From Caprella mutica (Eukaryota > Arthropoda > Malacostraca > Amphipoda > Caprellidae), in assembly GCA_947561585.1 (NCBI GenBank), contig CANNZV010002496.1, positions 24 through 64,023 of the forward strand: a DNA stretch of 64,000 bases. Reading direction: 5' to 3'. The position numbers and the translations under genes are program-made. This document shows, one piece after another, positions 36,168-47,073 of this stretch. Below the pieces are notes generated by a model. It saw only the letters and a program-made list of their open reading frames with translations, was not told the origin of the DNA and did no database searches. Position 1 is the first letter of the stretch. Each line of letters starts with the position of its first letter.

Positions 36168-36420
36168 TAGGTAAATTGCAGCACTCAAACCAACTGCAGC
36201 CACTAATCTCAGTACACTAAAATCTATGATGGCTTTGATTTTGAAGCACTCTGGAAATAAACAAAATCTAGAACGCATTGAGTTTCAACTCAATATAAAT
36301 TAGTTTAAGAATGTTTTTGAGAGTGAGACATTCTTAACAGATTACAGTGCCGCAATTAGAAATTAAAGGACCGCAATTAGAAATTAAAGGACCGCAATTT
36401 ACCTGAAGGCTGTGTGACCC
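36168..36420. mobile_element. MITE family 1, copy 5 (5' end replaced)
   Basis: GTAAATTGCAGC at the left lacks the first GGGTCA bases; the right end is complete (TTTACCTGAAGGCTGTGTGACCC-type) and followed by TA. Internally contains a tandem duplication of AATTAGAAATTAAAGGACCGC. Confidence 0.75.
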
Positions 36421-36433
36421 TACTGTCTAGCCA

Positions 36434-36934
36434 GTCTTTATTTCATGGTAAATTCCATTATTCCACCAACATGTCCAGATTGTATCATTGTACCTATATG
36501 ATAGTAAATTCCAATGATTTGTCAACAGATATTAAATTTCTCTAATAAATTTAGCTATTAATTCCTATATTACCATTAATTTTTGGAGAGGAAACTGGTA
36601 AAAGGTTGGAGGACTAGACAAATTGATGAAAAATGTTAGCAGATATTTCTCAGATTTTTGAAAAAGTCAGATGAGTTCAGTGCACCAAATACAAAGTTAC
36701 AAACTGGCAAGTGGCAACATGTTGATAAAAAAATTTCCCCTGTGAAAATAATATTCTGCTTTGTCAAAGTTTGTGGATTTTTAGCTATTTATTCCTATGT
36801 TACCATTAATTTTCCGCCTTTTCGGTGGATAAATTGGGAAAATGTTGGTGGATAGGCCAAATTAATGAAAATTTTTGATGGATTTCTTCAGCTTTTTGAA
36901 AAAGTCAGTGGGATTTTGTGCACCAAATACAGAC
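36434..36934. mobile_element. MITE family C composite
   Basis: Outer ends CAGTCTTTATTTCATGGTAA and the inverse CAGTCTGTATTTGGTGCAC, flanked by near-identical TGTCTAGC and GGTCTAGC. Within it are more family C ends (CCAGATTGTAT at about 36471, GCACCAAATACAAAG near 36690), so one copy has inserted into another. Confidence 0.6.
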
Positions 36935-37391
36935 TGGGTCTAGCTAAATGAATTTTTCAATTTGAAGCCTATAGTATTTTGGTTGATATATTTGCACCAT
37001 ATGATCATACAAAGTACAAACCAGGTAATACAGTGTGTCCTTACTTACTAGCCAATATATTGGTGAGGCAGTCTGAAATGAATGTCTCTACAGACCCAGG
37101 ATTTTCTTACAGAAAATGGGATTTAGGCGCAGCAAATAACATGGAAACATAGGAATGAAATAGCCAAATATTTCTTGATTGCATGAATAATCCACAAATC
37201 CAGCTTCTGAGACTGGTTTGCAAGTTTGTGATTGTAAATTTGAGCCTCAAGTCCTTTAACATCCAAGTTATTTTATAAGGGTAGAAAGTTCTTTTTAGTT
37301 TTATCACTATTTATTTGTTTATTACTCATTTATTAGAACCTCATCAGTCTCAGACAACTTAGTAAATTGTAAAATTACTAATATTAGTATG

Positions 37392-37836
37392 TCTCATAAA
37401 CTCCAGTTATCCTCAAAGAAGCTAAATTTCCTCAAAATTCTTTCCTAAATAATATTGTAGCATAGCCAGACTGCAAAATATGGAACATTTTTCTAAGACT
37501 CTCTGCAACAAAATACAAATCTGAGGCTCTGAGCCCTATTTTATAAATTTCATATCTCTGCAGGAGATCTTGAATTAATTCCTATGTAACCATTAATTTA
37601 GCTGCGGGAGATTTTGAATTCATTCCTATGTAACCCATGTAATAAATAAAGCATCACCAAACTTGCCATTTTAATGGTGAGTTTATGACAGTTATTTTGA
37701 TCTATGTATGCTACAATGTTATTTTGGAGAGAATTTATGATGCCTAATTTCATCATTTTGATAAATTAAAATTAAAGAGAAATTTAGTTTCTTTTGGAGA
37801 GATAAATGGAGAGTTTATGAGCCATACTATTTTTGT
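37392..37836. repeat. Inverted-repeat element, family D
   Basis: Left TATGTCTCATAAACTCC and right inverse TATGGCTCATAAACTCTCC, with AGCTAAATTTCCTC and AACTAAATTTCTC continuing the match. Contains tandem GAATTAATTCCTATGTAACC units. Related to 25110-25360. Confidence 0.5.
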
Positions 37837-38179
37837 TGGAATGTAACCATTAATTTAGCATAATTTACCATTAAAATCCATCAGAATTGTCAATAAATTC
37901 GTTAATCGACCAATTGTTTTCTCTATTTAGCCACCAATTCACCAAAAACTCGATGAAATTTAGGAATAAATAGCTAGCTAGAAAATCACAAACGTTGCTA
38001 GAATATTATTATTTTCAAAGGAGAAAAAATCCACCGATATGTCTGTGCTTTTATAATCTTACAGAGTTTAACTATTTTGTTTAATTTGTTAAATTAATTA
38101 CTTCCTACTTTCAAACAGGAACTCCAGTCAGTAAGTCTAAATTCAGAAAATTATTTGATTCTGACCAAATTTCATCTGA

Positions 38180-38624
38180 GAAGAGCTGGTTGCTACCTCC
38201 CTCATTGGAAATTTTGAAGCAGCGCAAGAAGAAAATGACCATATGATTCATCTTCTGAACAACGTAAGTATATTACCATATAGCTTCATCTCATTATTGC
38301 TTTGATTGCACTGACTATTAGTAGGTGAAACAATTCATGAATTCACTAATTGCTCCTTATTAGTCTTTTTTATAGACTTTTTATGTAGTCTTTTTTGTAG
38401 ACTTTTTATGTAGTCTTTTTCATAAATATTTGAAGCTAACAATTTATGGATGTTAAACTCTAACTGTAATTAATATTTTATGAAAATTTTCATAGGACCC
38501 CTCGCCTGAACTAGAATTGGAGGAAATGGGCTTTCTAGAAAGTGAAGTTAAAGCTGCCTGCAGTGACCTATTCACGGTCACCAATAACACCAGTTGGAGG
38601 CTTCTTCCATTCCATCGCATCTGA
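38180..38624 (+). CDS. Two terminal exons of an unidentified gene
   Basis: Exon frame 38180-38263 encodes EELVATSLIGNFEAAQEEND and eight further residues, and stops at a GTAAGT donor. Intron 38264-38495 ends in ATTTTCATAG. The next exon (38496-38624) keeps phase, encodes DPSPELELEEMGFLESEVKA and about 22 more residues (ending LLPFHRI), then TGA. Joined codons read through cleanly and look acidic and helical, unlike the surroundings. The upstream acceptor is uncertain: a good one (CTTCCTACTTTCAAACAG) ends at 38118 but opens a different frame (TPVSKSKFRKLFDSDQISSE) that would need a one-base shift to join. I do not recognise the protein. It sits inside the 5.1-kb TIR element, so it may be transposon-encoded or captured. 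Confidence 0.45.
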
Positions 38625-39417
38625 AAATGCTTGCAGCTACTTTTACAGAATAAAGTGTCATAAAAATTGAAAAATATCACAGCAAGAATCTCGAATCAAA
38701 ACTGGCTGATTGTGAAACATGCAGCAGTATTTTAATCTCCCCTGATCTGAATATAGATTCATCCTAGGGATTAAAATATTGCTGCCCATCATTTATATCT
38801 TATTAAGGAATTTCTTCTCATTTTTTCTTAAATAAGAACTGCTATTTTAGAATTTACTAAATAACTATCAGAATTGAAGTACAATTAATATTGTATGCTC
38901 CCTCAACTATGCTGTGATCAAATGAACAAATATTTAGTTAAGTTTTATGTCTTAGAACGTGGAATCAGAAGCTTAGACATGTAAATGAAAAGAATATATT
39001 AATGATAATAACTAATAATTAAATTTGTCCATTAAGTTTCCAATGACCATTTGAAAGTATATTCAAATAAGCGGGATAGTTTTAATTTTTCATTTTGATT
39101 GAATAGAGTTAACAATTAAAACTATTCTGCTTCAATGAATTTTAATTTTTTTTTCTATTATTAATTTTGTTTCTGGATCACTGGACGATTCATTTTGCAG
39201 CTGAAAAATTATGCTTTAATCTATAAATTTTAAAATTGTATCCTATTAAAATGGATACAATTTATTCTATATAGCGACATGAACTAGTTTAGTAGTTTCA
39301 TTTTTTTTTCATACTCATAAAAGTACTGTTATTATTAAAGTTATTTATGTGTGGAATGAATTATGTCTGTCAATGACCAGTAAATGGTTCAACTTCAGTT
39401 ACTATCAGCTCTTCATT
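38625..39417. other. 3' flank of the exon pair, nothing else recognised
   Basis: AT-rich. AATAAA-like signals are present (for example AATAAAG at 38650) and could serve as polyadenylation sites for the preceding exon. Confidence 0.35.
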
Positions 39418-39600
39418 TTCCTCTTCCATCCGTGAGTGAAGCCACCGGTGCTTGTTTCCCTTTTCATTACATTCCTTGGTAAGTGATGGAGTAGCTTTTC
39501 TTCATCCATGAGCTTTGTCACTGAAAGTGGTAGGTGACTTTGTTCATTGAGCCACTTTCTTTTCTGACTGCTTCTTCCAGTCCCTTGTATTTAATTCACT
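39418..39600 (-). mobile_element. SINE-like repeat, copy D (inverted)
   Basis: Reverse complement of the family at 29725: CATCCGTGAGTGAAGCCACC, CATTCCTTGGTAAGTGA, CTGACTGCTTCTTCCAGTCC and CTTGTATTTAATT. Confidence 0.65.
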
Positions 39601-39641
39601 CATTTTCCTGTTGGATATTTGTTCTAGGTAGCCAAAGGAGA

Positions 39642-39728
39642 CCCTATAAACATCAGTCTGTCGATTCGATAGAACAATCCATCGATTTGATATCCCAGAA
39701 ATCGAATCTATATACGTTGTTTATAGGG
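39642..39728. mobile_element. 87-bp foldback repeat
   Basis: CCCTATAAACA at the left and TGTTTATAGGG at the right, with inner GATTCGAT and ATCGAATC also inverted. Probably a small MITE. Confidence 0.6.
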
Positions 39729-40643
39729 TAGACTTAAATCAACCACTAAAATTCGAGTTTTTTTTTTCCATTTTTTCAGACCTTAAATGAACTATAATAC
39801 TATTGTATGATTATATTGTGTTTGTGATACAGCTCTTTTTTTAAATGATTGTTCCTATACTTTAAAGAATTCAAAATTTAGTAGAAAATAGTAATGGAAA
39901 TGTCAGTTTTGTTGATTCGCAATAGTCTGTGGTAACCTGTGATAAGTTCTAAATATGGATTATAAATATTTATCTATTTAAAGCTGAAAGTTAAACCATA
40001 ATAATATACGGGGTATAAATGATCCATCCAATAAAATCTGTGAATATAATTACTATCCTTTAAAAATAATACCTAATTATATGTTTTTATATCAAGTTCA
40101 ATATAGTCTATCCGTATGAATATAAATAATATTTTTAGCTTACATTTTTTAATATAACCATCTTACATGCATAGTAATCTAGTATCAGGCTCAATAAGCT
40201 GAAATTGCTTTTTAAAAAATTGGTTTCTAGTGCTGTAAACTACTAACTAAAAATGCTTAAATAAGAGTTTATTATATGATCAGAGTGCTCTAAGTAACTG
40301 AATTTCACGTAAATAATCTATAATGGTAATTAATAACCTCATTTTGAAAAGAAAATAATCGAATTAACCAAATAATTAAATTTGTTCAAGTATGCTATTT
40401 TGATTTTTTAGCTAAGGCATCGCGCGACAAAAACAATACTTGGCAACTGCCTGTTACGTCACTGGGTCCATGCTATTTTCACCCGAATTTGTACCCGTAG
40501 ACTTGTCCTAACTACCTTATTCTATGAACTGTGGTTGCGCATTTCAGTTGTTATATGTACATCGTGCGTTAGGGTTGGAGGTGTCATTACTGGGAAGTGA
40601 GGAGTGCCGGCTTTGAAAGTTTAAGTGGCTGTAATTGTTTAAA
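39729..40643. other. No gene; right end of the 5.1-kb element and short flank
   Basis: AT-rich up to the right TIR (about 40500-40533). Beyond the TSD the flank carries no recognised feature before the minisatellite. Confidence 0.4.
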
Positions 40644-41727
40644 CGTGAGTCTGTCTATTTCCGCGTGAGTCTGTCTGTTTCCCCGTGAGTCTGTCTGTTT
40701 CCCCGTGAGTCTGTCTGTTTCCCCGTGAGTCTGTCTGTTTCCCCGTGAGTCTGTCTGTTTCCCCGTGAGTCTGTTTGTTTCCCCGTGAGTCTGTTTGTTT
40801 CCCCGTGAGTCTGTTTGTTTCCGCGTGAGTCTGTTTGTTTCCGCGTGAGTCTGTTTGTTTCCGCGTGAGTCTGTTTGTTTCCCCGTGAGTCTGTTTGTTT
40901 CCCCGTGAGTCTGTTTGTTTCCCCGTGAGTCTGTCTGTTTCCCCGTGAGTCTGTCTGTTTCCCCGTGAGTCTGTCTGTTTCCCCGTGAGTCTGTCTGTTT
41001 CCCCGTGAGTCTGTCTGTTTCCCCGTGAGTCTGTCTGTTTCCCCGTGAGTCTGTCTGTTTCCCCGTGAGTCTGTCTGTTTCCGCGTGAGTCTGTTTGTTT
41101 CCGCGTGAGTTTGTTTGTTTCCGCGTGAGTCTGTTTGTTTCCGCGTGAGTTTGTTTGTTTCCGCGTGAGTCTGTTTGTTTCCCCGTGAGTCTGTTTGTTT
41201 CCGCGTGAGTCTGTTTGTTTCCGCGTGAGTCTGTTTGTTTCCGCGTGAGTCTGTCTGTTTCCGCGTGAGTCTGTCTGTTTCCCCGTGAGTCTGTCTGTTT
41301 CCCCGTGAGTCTGTCTGTTTCCCCGTGAGTCTGTCTGTTTCCCCGTGAGTCTGTCTGTTTCCCCGTGAGTCTGTCTGTTTCCCCGTGAGTCTGTTTGTTT
41401 CCCCGTGAGTCTGTTTGTTTCCGCGTGAGTCTGTTTGTTTCCGCGTGAGTCTGTTTGTTTCCGCGTGAGTCTGTTTGTTTCCGCGTGAGTCTGTTTGTTT
41501 CCGCGTGAGTCTGTTTGTTTCCGCGTGAGTCTGTTTGTTTCCGCGTGAGTCTGTTTGTTTCCGCGTGAGTCTGTTTGTTTCCGCGTGAGTCTGTTTGTTT
41601 CCGCGTGAGTCTGTTTGTTTCCGCGTGAGTCTGTTTGTTTCCGCGTGAGTCTGTTTGTTTCCGCGTGAGTCTGTTTGTTTCCGCGTGAGTCTGTTTGTTT
41701 CCGCGTGAGTCTGTTTGTTTCCGCGTG
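40644..41727. repeat. 20-bp minisatellite, about 54 copies
   Basis: Unit CCCCGTGAGTCTGTCTGTTT with two switching sites (CCCC or CCGC; CTGTC or CTGTT). Variants occur in blocks, which indicates repeated local amplification. The minus strand has no stop in two frames across the array, giving fortuitous open frames above 400 codons (QTDSRGNRQTHGETDRLTG units). The array continues at 42616 after the foldback insertion. Confidence 0.97.
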
Positions 41728-42615
41728 GGTTCTAGGTAAATTGCTCGAAAACAATTGCTCGAAAACAATTGCTCGAAAACAATTGCTCGAAAACAATTGC
41801 TCGAAAGACAATTGCTCGAATGAACAATTGCTCGAATGAACAATTGCTCGAATGAACAATTGCTCGAATGAACAATTGCTCGAAAGACAATTGCTCGAAA
41901 AACAATTGCTCGAATGAACAAAATTGCTCGAATTATAAAATTGCACAGTTTTCGATTTTAATACAGTCAGTTATTCATGAAGTGGAGCTGCACCTAACAA
42001 TCCTTGTTTCTGTTTAGTAATCGATCATTAATAATTCTATAAATGATTTTAATTATTACTCATTCTGCATAATCTTTTTTTAGACCGTTTGTATCATCTC
42101 GTATCTAATATGTCAATTGGAATCATGTGGTGAATCACTACTATTCATGTTTTTTTTATCAATAAAAAAAATTCATAGATTTATTAAAACTCATCCATTA
42201 CTTTGAGTTAATTCACCTATTGAGGTGCCACATACAGATATGCTAGTAATAAAAAAGTTTTCGGATTTATGATAAAAAAAAACATGAATAGAAGTGATTC
42301 ACCACATGATTTCGATTGACATTTATTACATACGAGATGACACAAACGTTCTAAAAAAAGATTATGCAGAATGAGTAATAATTAAAATCATTTATAGAAT
42401 GATTAATGATCATTTACTAAAAAGAAACAAACATTGTTAGGTGCAGCTCCACTTCATGTATAACTGACTTTTATAAAATCGAAAACTGTGCAATTTTATA
42501 ATTCGAGCAATTTGATAATTCGAGCAATTGTCTTTCGAGCAATTGTTCATTCGAGCAATTGTCTTTCGAGCAATTGTCTTTCGAGCAATTGTTTTCGAGC
42601 AATTTACCGGCTACC
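41728..42615. mobile_element. Foldback element inserted in the minisatellite
   Basis: Two arms of roughly 400 bp are reverse complements. The outer part of each arm is a tandem array of CAATTGCTCGAAAA units and the inner part is unique (GCAGCTCCACTTCATG, CACCACATGAT). The left end reads GGTTCTAGGTAAATTGCTCG and the right end inverted reads GGTAGCCGGTAAATTGCTCG. TTCCGCGTG flanks both sides (41719-41727, 42616-42624), compatible with the 9-bp TSD of foldback elements, though the tandem target weakens that proof. No coding capacity. Confidence 0.85.
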
Positions 42616-43012
42616 TTCCGCGTGAGTCTGTTTGTTTCCGCGTGAGTCTGTTTGTTTCCGCGTGAGTCTGTTTGTTTCCGCGTAAGTCTGTTTGTTTCCG
42701 CGTAAGTCTGTTTGTGTCTGTTTTTAGTCTGTGTCTGTTTTTAGTCTGTGTCTGTTTTTAGTCTGTGTCTGTTTTTAGTCTGTGTCTGTTTATAGTCTGT
42801 GTCTGTTTATAGTCTGTGTCTGTTTATAGTCTGTGTCTGTTTATAGTTTGTGTCTGTTTATAGTTTGTGTCTGTTTATAGTTTGTGTCTGTTTATAGTTT
42901 GTGTCTGTTTATAGTCTGTGTCTGTTTATAGTCTGTGTCTGTTTATAGTCTGTGTCTGTTTATAGTCTGTTTCTGTTTATAGTCTGTGTCTGTTTATAGT
43001 CTTTGGTCTGTG
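42616..43012. repeat. Minisatellite continuation and 17-bp array
   Basis: Five more 20-bp units (to about 42712), then about 17 copies of a 17-bp unit GTGTCTGTTTTTAGTCT with a T-to-A variant (TTTATAGTCT). The 17-mer looks derived from the 20-mer. A few more units follow the insertion, at 43886-43935. Confidence 0.93.
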
Positions 43013-43020
43013 TTTGTTGT

Positions 43021-43885
43021 AAGATTTTTCCAATGTGTTTCTCTAGTCTTAGAAAGTGTTTTATTATATCCACTTCTAAGCTACACACTTATCTTACTTA
43101 ATTATTACTTATCTAGATATAGCCTATCCTCTTATTTTCTTCTTTTCCAGTTCTAATTAATACATAAATAAATGATGAATTAATAAATGTGACAATCAAA
43201 CAAGAGTTAATTTTTATCTATTTATTCCTATTGTACTCAGCTTATGTCTTGAGTAAGATTGGTCCGTAGTTTTGGTTCGAGTAGTTCTCGAGTGAGGTAT
43301 CGCTGCAGTGATAATCTTTGGTACTTCCTTCGTGCGTAACAATCTGTTATCGCTATGTAGCCAAGATTGGTGTTTGCTGCGTCCGTATGCTAGGGCTGGA
43401 AATTGGAACTAAAGTATCCGTAGATTTGTGAGTTCTCCGTAGGTTAAGTCGTGTTTCCGTAGACTAGAATGTGCTGGTCTCTCTAGACTAGCGTAGACTT
43501 GGAATTGACTGTCTCCGTAGACTTGGAATTGACTGTCTCCGTAGACTGGGAATGACTGTCTCCGTAGACTGGCTATGCGTCTCCCTAGACTGGCTCCACT
43601 AGCACTGTATCGGCACTCTTCACTCTGTTGTATCAGACTCGTTAATGTCGTTTAACCGGTAATAATCATCCTTACAATCGTGAGCGGAAACTAAACAAAG
43701 AGTAGCTAGGCCTAATTGTATTTAGCGCGTATGTTTCTAGAAGGAAACTAGAGTGTTGCCATAAGTTTAGAAATACCTTTGAATTCAATTGCGTTGTATT
43801 TTAATCAGCGAATTACGTTAGTGGTTGTAATTGATTATTAATAATTAGTTGTCGTTGATTAATTATGCAATAATCGGGTTGCAAC
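43021..43885. mobile_element. Insertion with LTR-like ends inside the minisatellite
   Basis: Begins TGTTGTAAGATTTTTCC and ends AATCGGGTTGCAACA, i.e. TG...CA with short inverted termini, the form of a solo LTR. A clear duplication cannot be read because the target is repetitive. It contains a 24-bp tandem array, CTTGGAATTGACTGTCTCCG units, at about 43490-43590. Confidence 0.45.
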
Positions 43886-43935
43886 ACTGTCTTTGGTCTG
43901 TGTCTGTCTTTGGTTTGTGTCTGTCTTTGGTCTTT

Positions 43936-46219
43936 GAGCGAACTTATCTTATATATATTCCAGATACATTAGAGTACTCACTGATTGTTCGTTTATAGAT
44001 GATTATTGGTTTATATTAGTACAAGATCTCGGGGCTGTGTGGAGCATTAGTGGGGGAAAGCGTTAATACTTGGTAAGTAGACAAGTATAGGAGGGTAGGG
44101 TGATTACATCATATTCGTTAGTCTAAGCTTGCTCTTCTGATTTAATATTGTGGAGGGTGTAAATTGTTACCTGTGCTCTATTTGCAGTCACAACTCTGTG
44201 GTACTATTTACTTCTATAAATGTCATTCCTATATAATCATCAAGTGTAAATAAATTTTCCTATTTCCTATATAATCATTAAGTCTAAATAAATCTAAATA
44301 CCTACTGATTCACTAAGGAGAATTGTGCGCTGTATAGATTTATTTTAATCATTGTCAAGTTTTAGCATTCCAACTTAAGATGTTTATAGAGTTTAACTTT
44401 TTTATCTTATTTTGCAGCACCACATGATCTGCAACTTGTAAAAGTCAGGAATACAGTGCGTTTCAAGATATCGTTGTGTTTTTCTTTGCCACCAAAACCC
44501 CTAGCTCCCAGAAGTCAAACTTCGCCCCGAGCTTGTAGCTAACATTTATAACATGAAAGAATATATAAGAAATACAAAAATCAAACCTTAAATCTACCCA
44601 TTTCTTAAATTTAAACTGATGCTAAATTTCCCTATAAAATTTTTTTAAAACACTAGTGTCTTTATTTCTTGAATTTTTTGACTTCTTCGGTTCTAATTTT
44701 ATATCCCTAATGTTGAGATTTATGATATTAATTATCACTGATGACCTTTCCACCTTTTTCCTTGTTCGTCCTTTTACACTAAAGGACGATTTAGGTTTTT
44801 GATCTAGAGATTCAACAATGTCTGTTTTGTGCAACTGATTTTTCGTTACTGTACCTTAGTAGATTTTTTCTGGTTTCCCTGTTTATCAAACTGTTTCTCT
44901 AATTGAACTGATTTACACCACTCAGTTTAATTGTTTTAATCACTTCACTTTTTGCTATAATATAATGTTTGTTTTTAGTCTAAGTATTGCTTTAAAATAA
45001 TGACTGAATCACAATGTCTGTTTGTCCGAACTTTCGTTCCTGTTATCAGATATGCTCTTCGTTTCAATCTTTATTACTCAATACGTCTCTAAAAAAATTA
45101 TCACGTTATCACTAGTAAATTTTCTTCCACACCATATAGAAAACTTCATAGAAAACTAAACTAACTTCATGAAATCTTCCTTTTTATTAAGAATTTAAAA
45201 GAATGATGTATTAATACACGTTTTATTTTTTCTATATATTAAACCACTTTAAATTAACAATACTATAATTTTTACATAACAATTTTAATCTATTTTTTAA
45301 GTTATATTAATTTTCGGATCTAGTAAAATGAATTTCAATTAGGAATTTTAACTTTCATAAATAAACTATATTAAAAGAATTTTAAATAAACTACATTTTA
45401 AGAAATTTAAATAAACTATGTATCAAGAATTTAACAGTTAAATAAGGTGCAACTAAGAATTTTAACCGCAAATAACTAATAGAAATTTTAATGGAGTTAG
45501 TGACGCTCATTTGTAATTTGGAACAGCCACAACAAATTGAAAATATAGGTTTACAAAGGACTAAGGAATTGGTGGTGCAGACATTCAACAATCTGAACAA
45601 GCATGCCATCAGCAAATTAGCTTTCCATAACTCCAGCATCGCTCCAAGTTCTTCCTGACGTCGGCCAATGTCCTTCCATGGGGTGTACTTCATGCTCCGG
45701 TCTCACCAATCTAGCCTATCATCTTCCCTTTACTATCCCAATTCAAAAGAGAACACATTTCATAGGGTGAAGTAGGTCAATTCCGTAGTGGATTTCAGGA
45801 TTCCATTTTTCAATGATCGGGCATTTTATAGAGTGAATTATGGTAATTCCGGGTGGTTGTTCGCTGGATCAATTTATCCAATGGCTAATTATCCCTTTCT
45901 AGCTCAAAAATTAGTACCACTTAGTATTCACAATTTTTGACATCGCATGGCGGCAACAAAGCAACCTCGTGTTAGGTTTGTTTTTAAATCATGGATTAGA
46001 CTGGACTGGACTGCCCTTTTCTGGAAAAACTTTATACAGAGCATGACAGTGATGCCGGAGAGCAAATTTCAAGGAGGTAGCATAATCATAATCCGTGACA
46101 GATTTATAGCTAATAAATTATTTCTGCTAACTTTGTTCTAATTAATGAAACCTGCTCTCCGTTATAAATAAATGTATTAGAAAATAAAGATTATATAGAT
46201 TTGAATAAATATTTTCTAC
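43936..46219. other. No gene recognised
   Basis: AT-rich, with no convincing coding frame, only short fortuitous ones (44622-44834, 45391-45693, 45947-46141). Direct near-repeats ATTTCCTATATAATCAT occur around 44230-44280. Confidence 0.4.
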
Positions 46220-46648
46220 ACACCATACTGGGTCACCAATGTGATATTGGCCTTTCGGTCATATCTTATATCTATTTACTAAGAGTACTTTTCTACTTAG
46301 TACCTACTTGAACGTGAATAGCCTAGTCTTATTCTGTTTACTCAATTATTGTATTGGTATTAGGTTCTATACCCAAATACTCGCTCACTATACTATTACC
46401 TATGGATCTTTTCTTTTCTCTTAGATCTCTATCATAATAAGTTAAATATCAAAGGGTAATAGTAACTCAGAATATAGTTTCTACTTACTATACTTCAAAC
46501 ACCCTATACTGAACAGTGCATGGTTAACAACGTTAGCTGAGAGTGAATTGGTAAGATGTTTACCTCAAGACTATATGTAGCTGACTGAGGAAACATATTC
46601 AGACCCCAATGATCTATAGGTGAGGACTGATGCGAAGCGTTCATCACA
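46220..46648 (-). repeat. Candidate LTR with primer site (gypsy-type)
   Basis: On the minus strand it starts TGTGATGAACGCTTCGC at 46648 and ends CCAATATCACA at 46240, followed at once by TTGGTGACCCAGTATGG. The termini TGTGAT and ATCACA are inverted. 409 bp. Same layout as 11281-11590. No coding region follows, so only an end survives. Confidence 0.45.
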
Positions 46649-46844
46649 ATTCTTACAATTAAAAAATTAAACCAACGTAGTTAACTTGCTCTCTAACTTT
46701 TCTTATCTATAATATATTATGTTATCTATAATTAAATAGACGAAAATAACTTAATGAAAAATTAAAATAAATAGCTGAAAAATTAGTAGAGTATGAACTC
46801 TTTCATGTGTAATGAGACTATACAAAACATAAAATGGAACATCA

Positions 46845-46943
46845 CAATATTTTCACTTCAATGGCAACTCTCCAGTGTGAACTCTTTGATGACTTTTAAG
46901 ATTAGATAACTGAGACCATGCATTATTATAATGATTTCACTAA
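46845..46943 (-). pseudogene. Relic C2H2 zinc finger
   Basis: Reads NHYNNAWSQLSNLKSHQRVH followed by TGELPLK, a stop and KYCD. This is one finger minus its first Cys plus the start of the next. It adjoins the left end of the TIR element at 46944, and the linker preceding it survives on the other side at 48679-48695. It is therefore the severed 3' continuation of the zinc-finger gene at 48692-50365. Confidence 0.8.
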
Positions 46944-47073
46944 AAGGGGAAGTTCAGTCAAAATCAAACTATCGCCCAATTGGTCCTAAATTGAGTCAGT
47001 ATATTTATTTATGTAACATTAGAATGTTCGTTAATTTTTAGAAATGTTTATATAAAAAGTGGGTCTAGGTCAA

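Larger units (their letters stand above)
35393..40533. mobile_element. 5.1-kb TIR element with 8-bp TSD
   Basis: Both ends begin CACAGTT(T/C)ATAGAA and, a few bases on, GGTAGTTAGGACAA, in opposite orientation, giving an imperfect TIR of about 32 bp; a further CAGTGACGT motif sits in both subterminal regions. GTTGCGCA is repeated exactly outside (35385-35392, 40534-40541). An 8-bp TSD fits hAT or P-type transposases, but no transposase domain is visible inside. The interior carries a GC-rich palindrome, a family 1 MITE, a family C composite, a family D repeat, a SINE-like copy and a likely spliced exon pair on the plus strand. Either a gutted transposon or one carrying captured exons. Confidence 0.8.

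Noticed and set aside
40587..41946. Two open frames of about 440 codons on the minus strand (QTDSRGNKQTHAETNRLT repeats)
   Set aside because: They are the stop-free reading of a 20-bp minisatellite in two frames; unit length is not a multiple of three and there is no gene context.
40644..43012. CRISPR-like direct repeats
   Set aside because: Units are contiguous without unique spacers, and the genome is eukaryotic.
44622..46141. Three short frames of 64-100 codons
   Set aside because: AT-rich, no motif, no splice context, lengths expected by chance.
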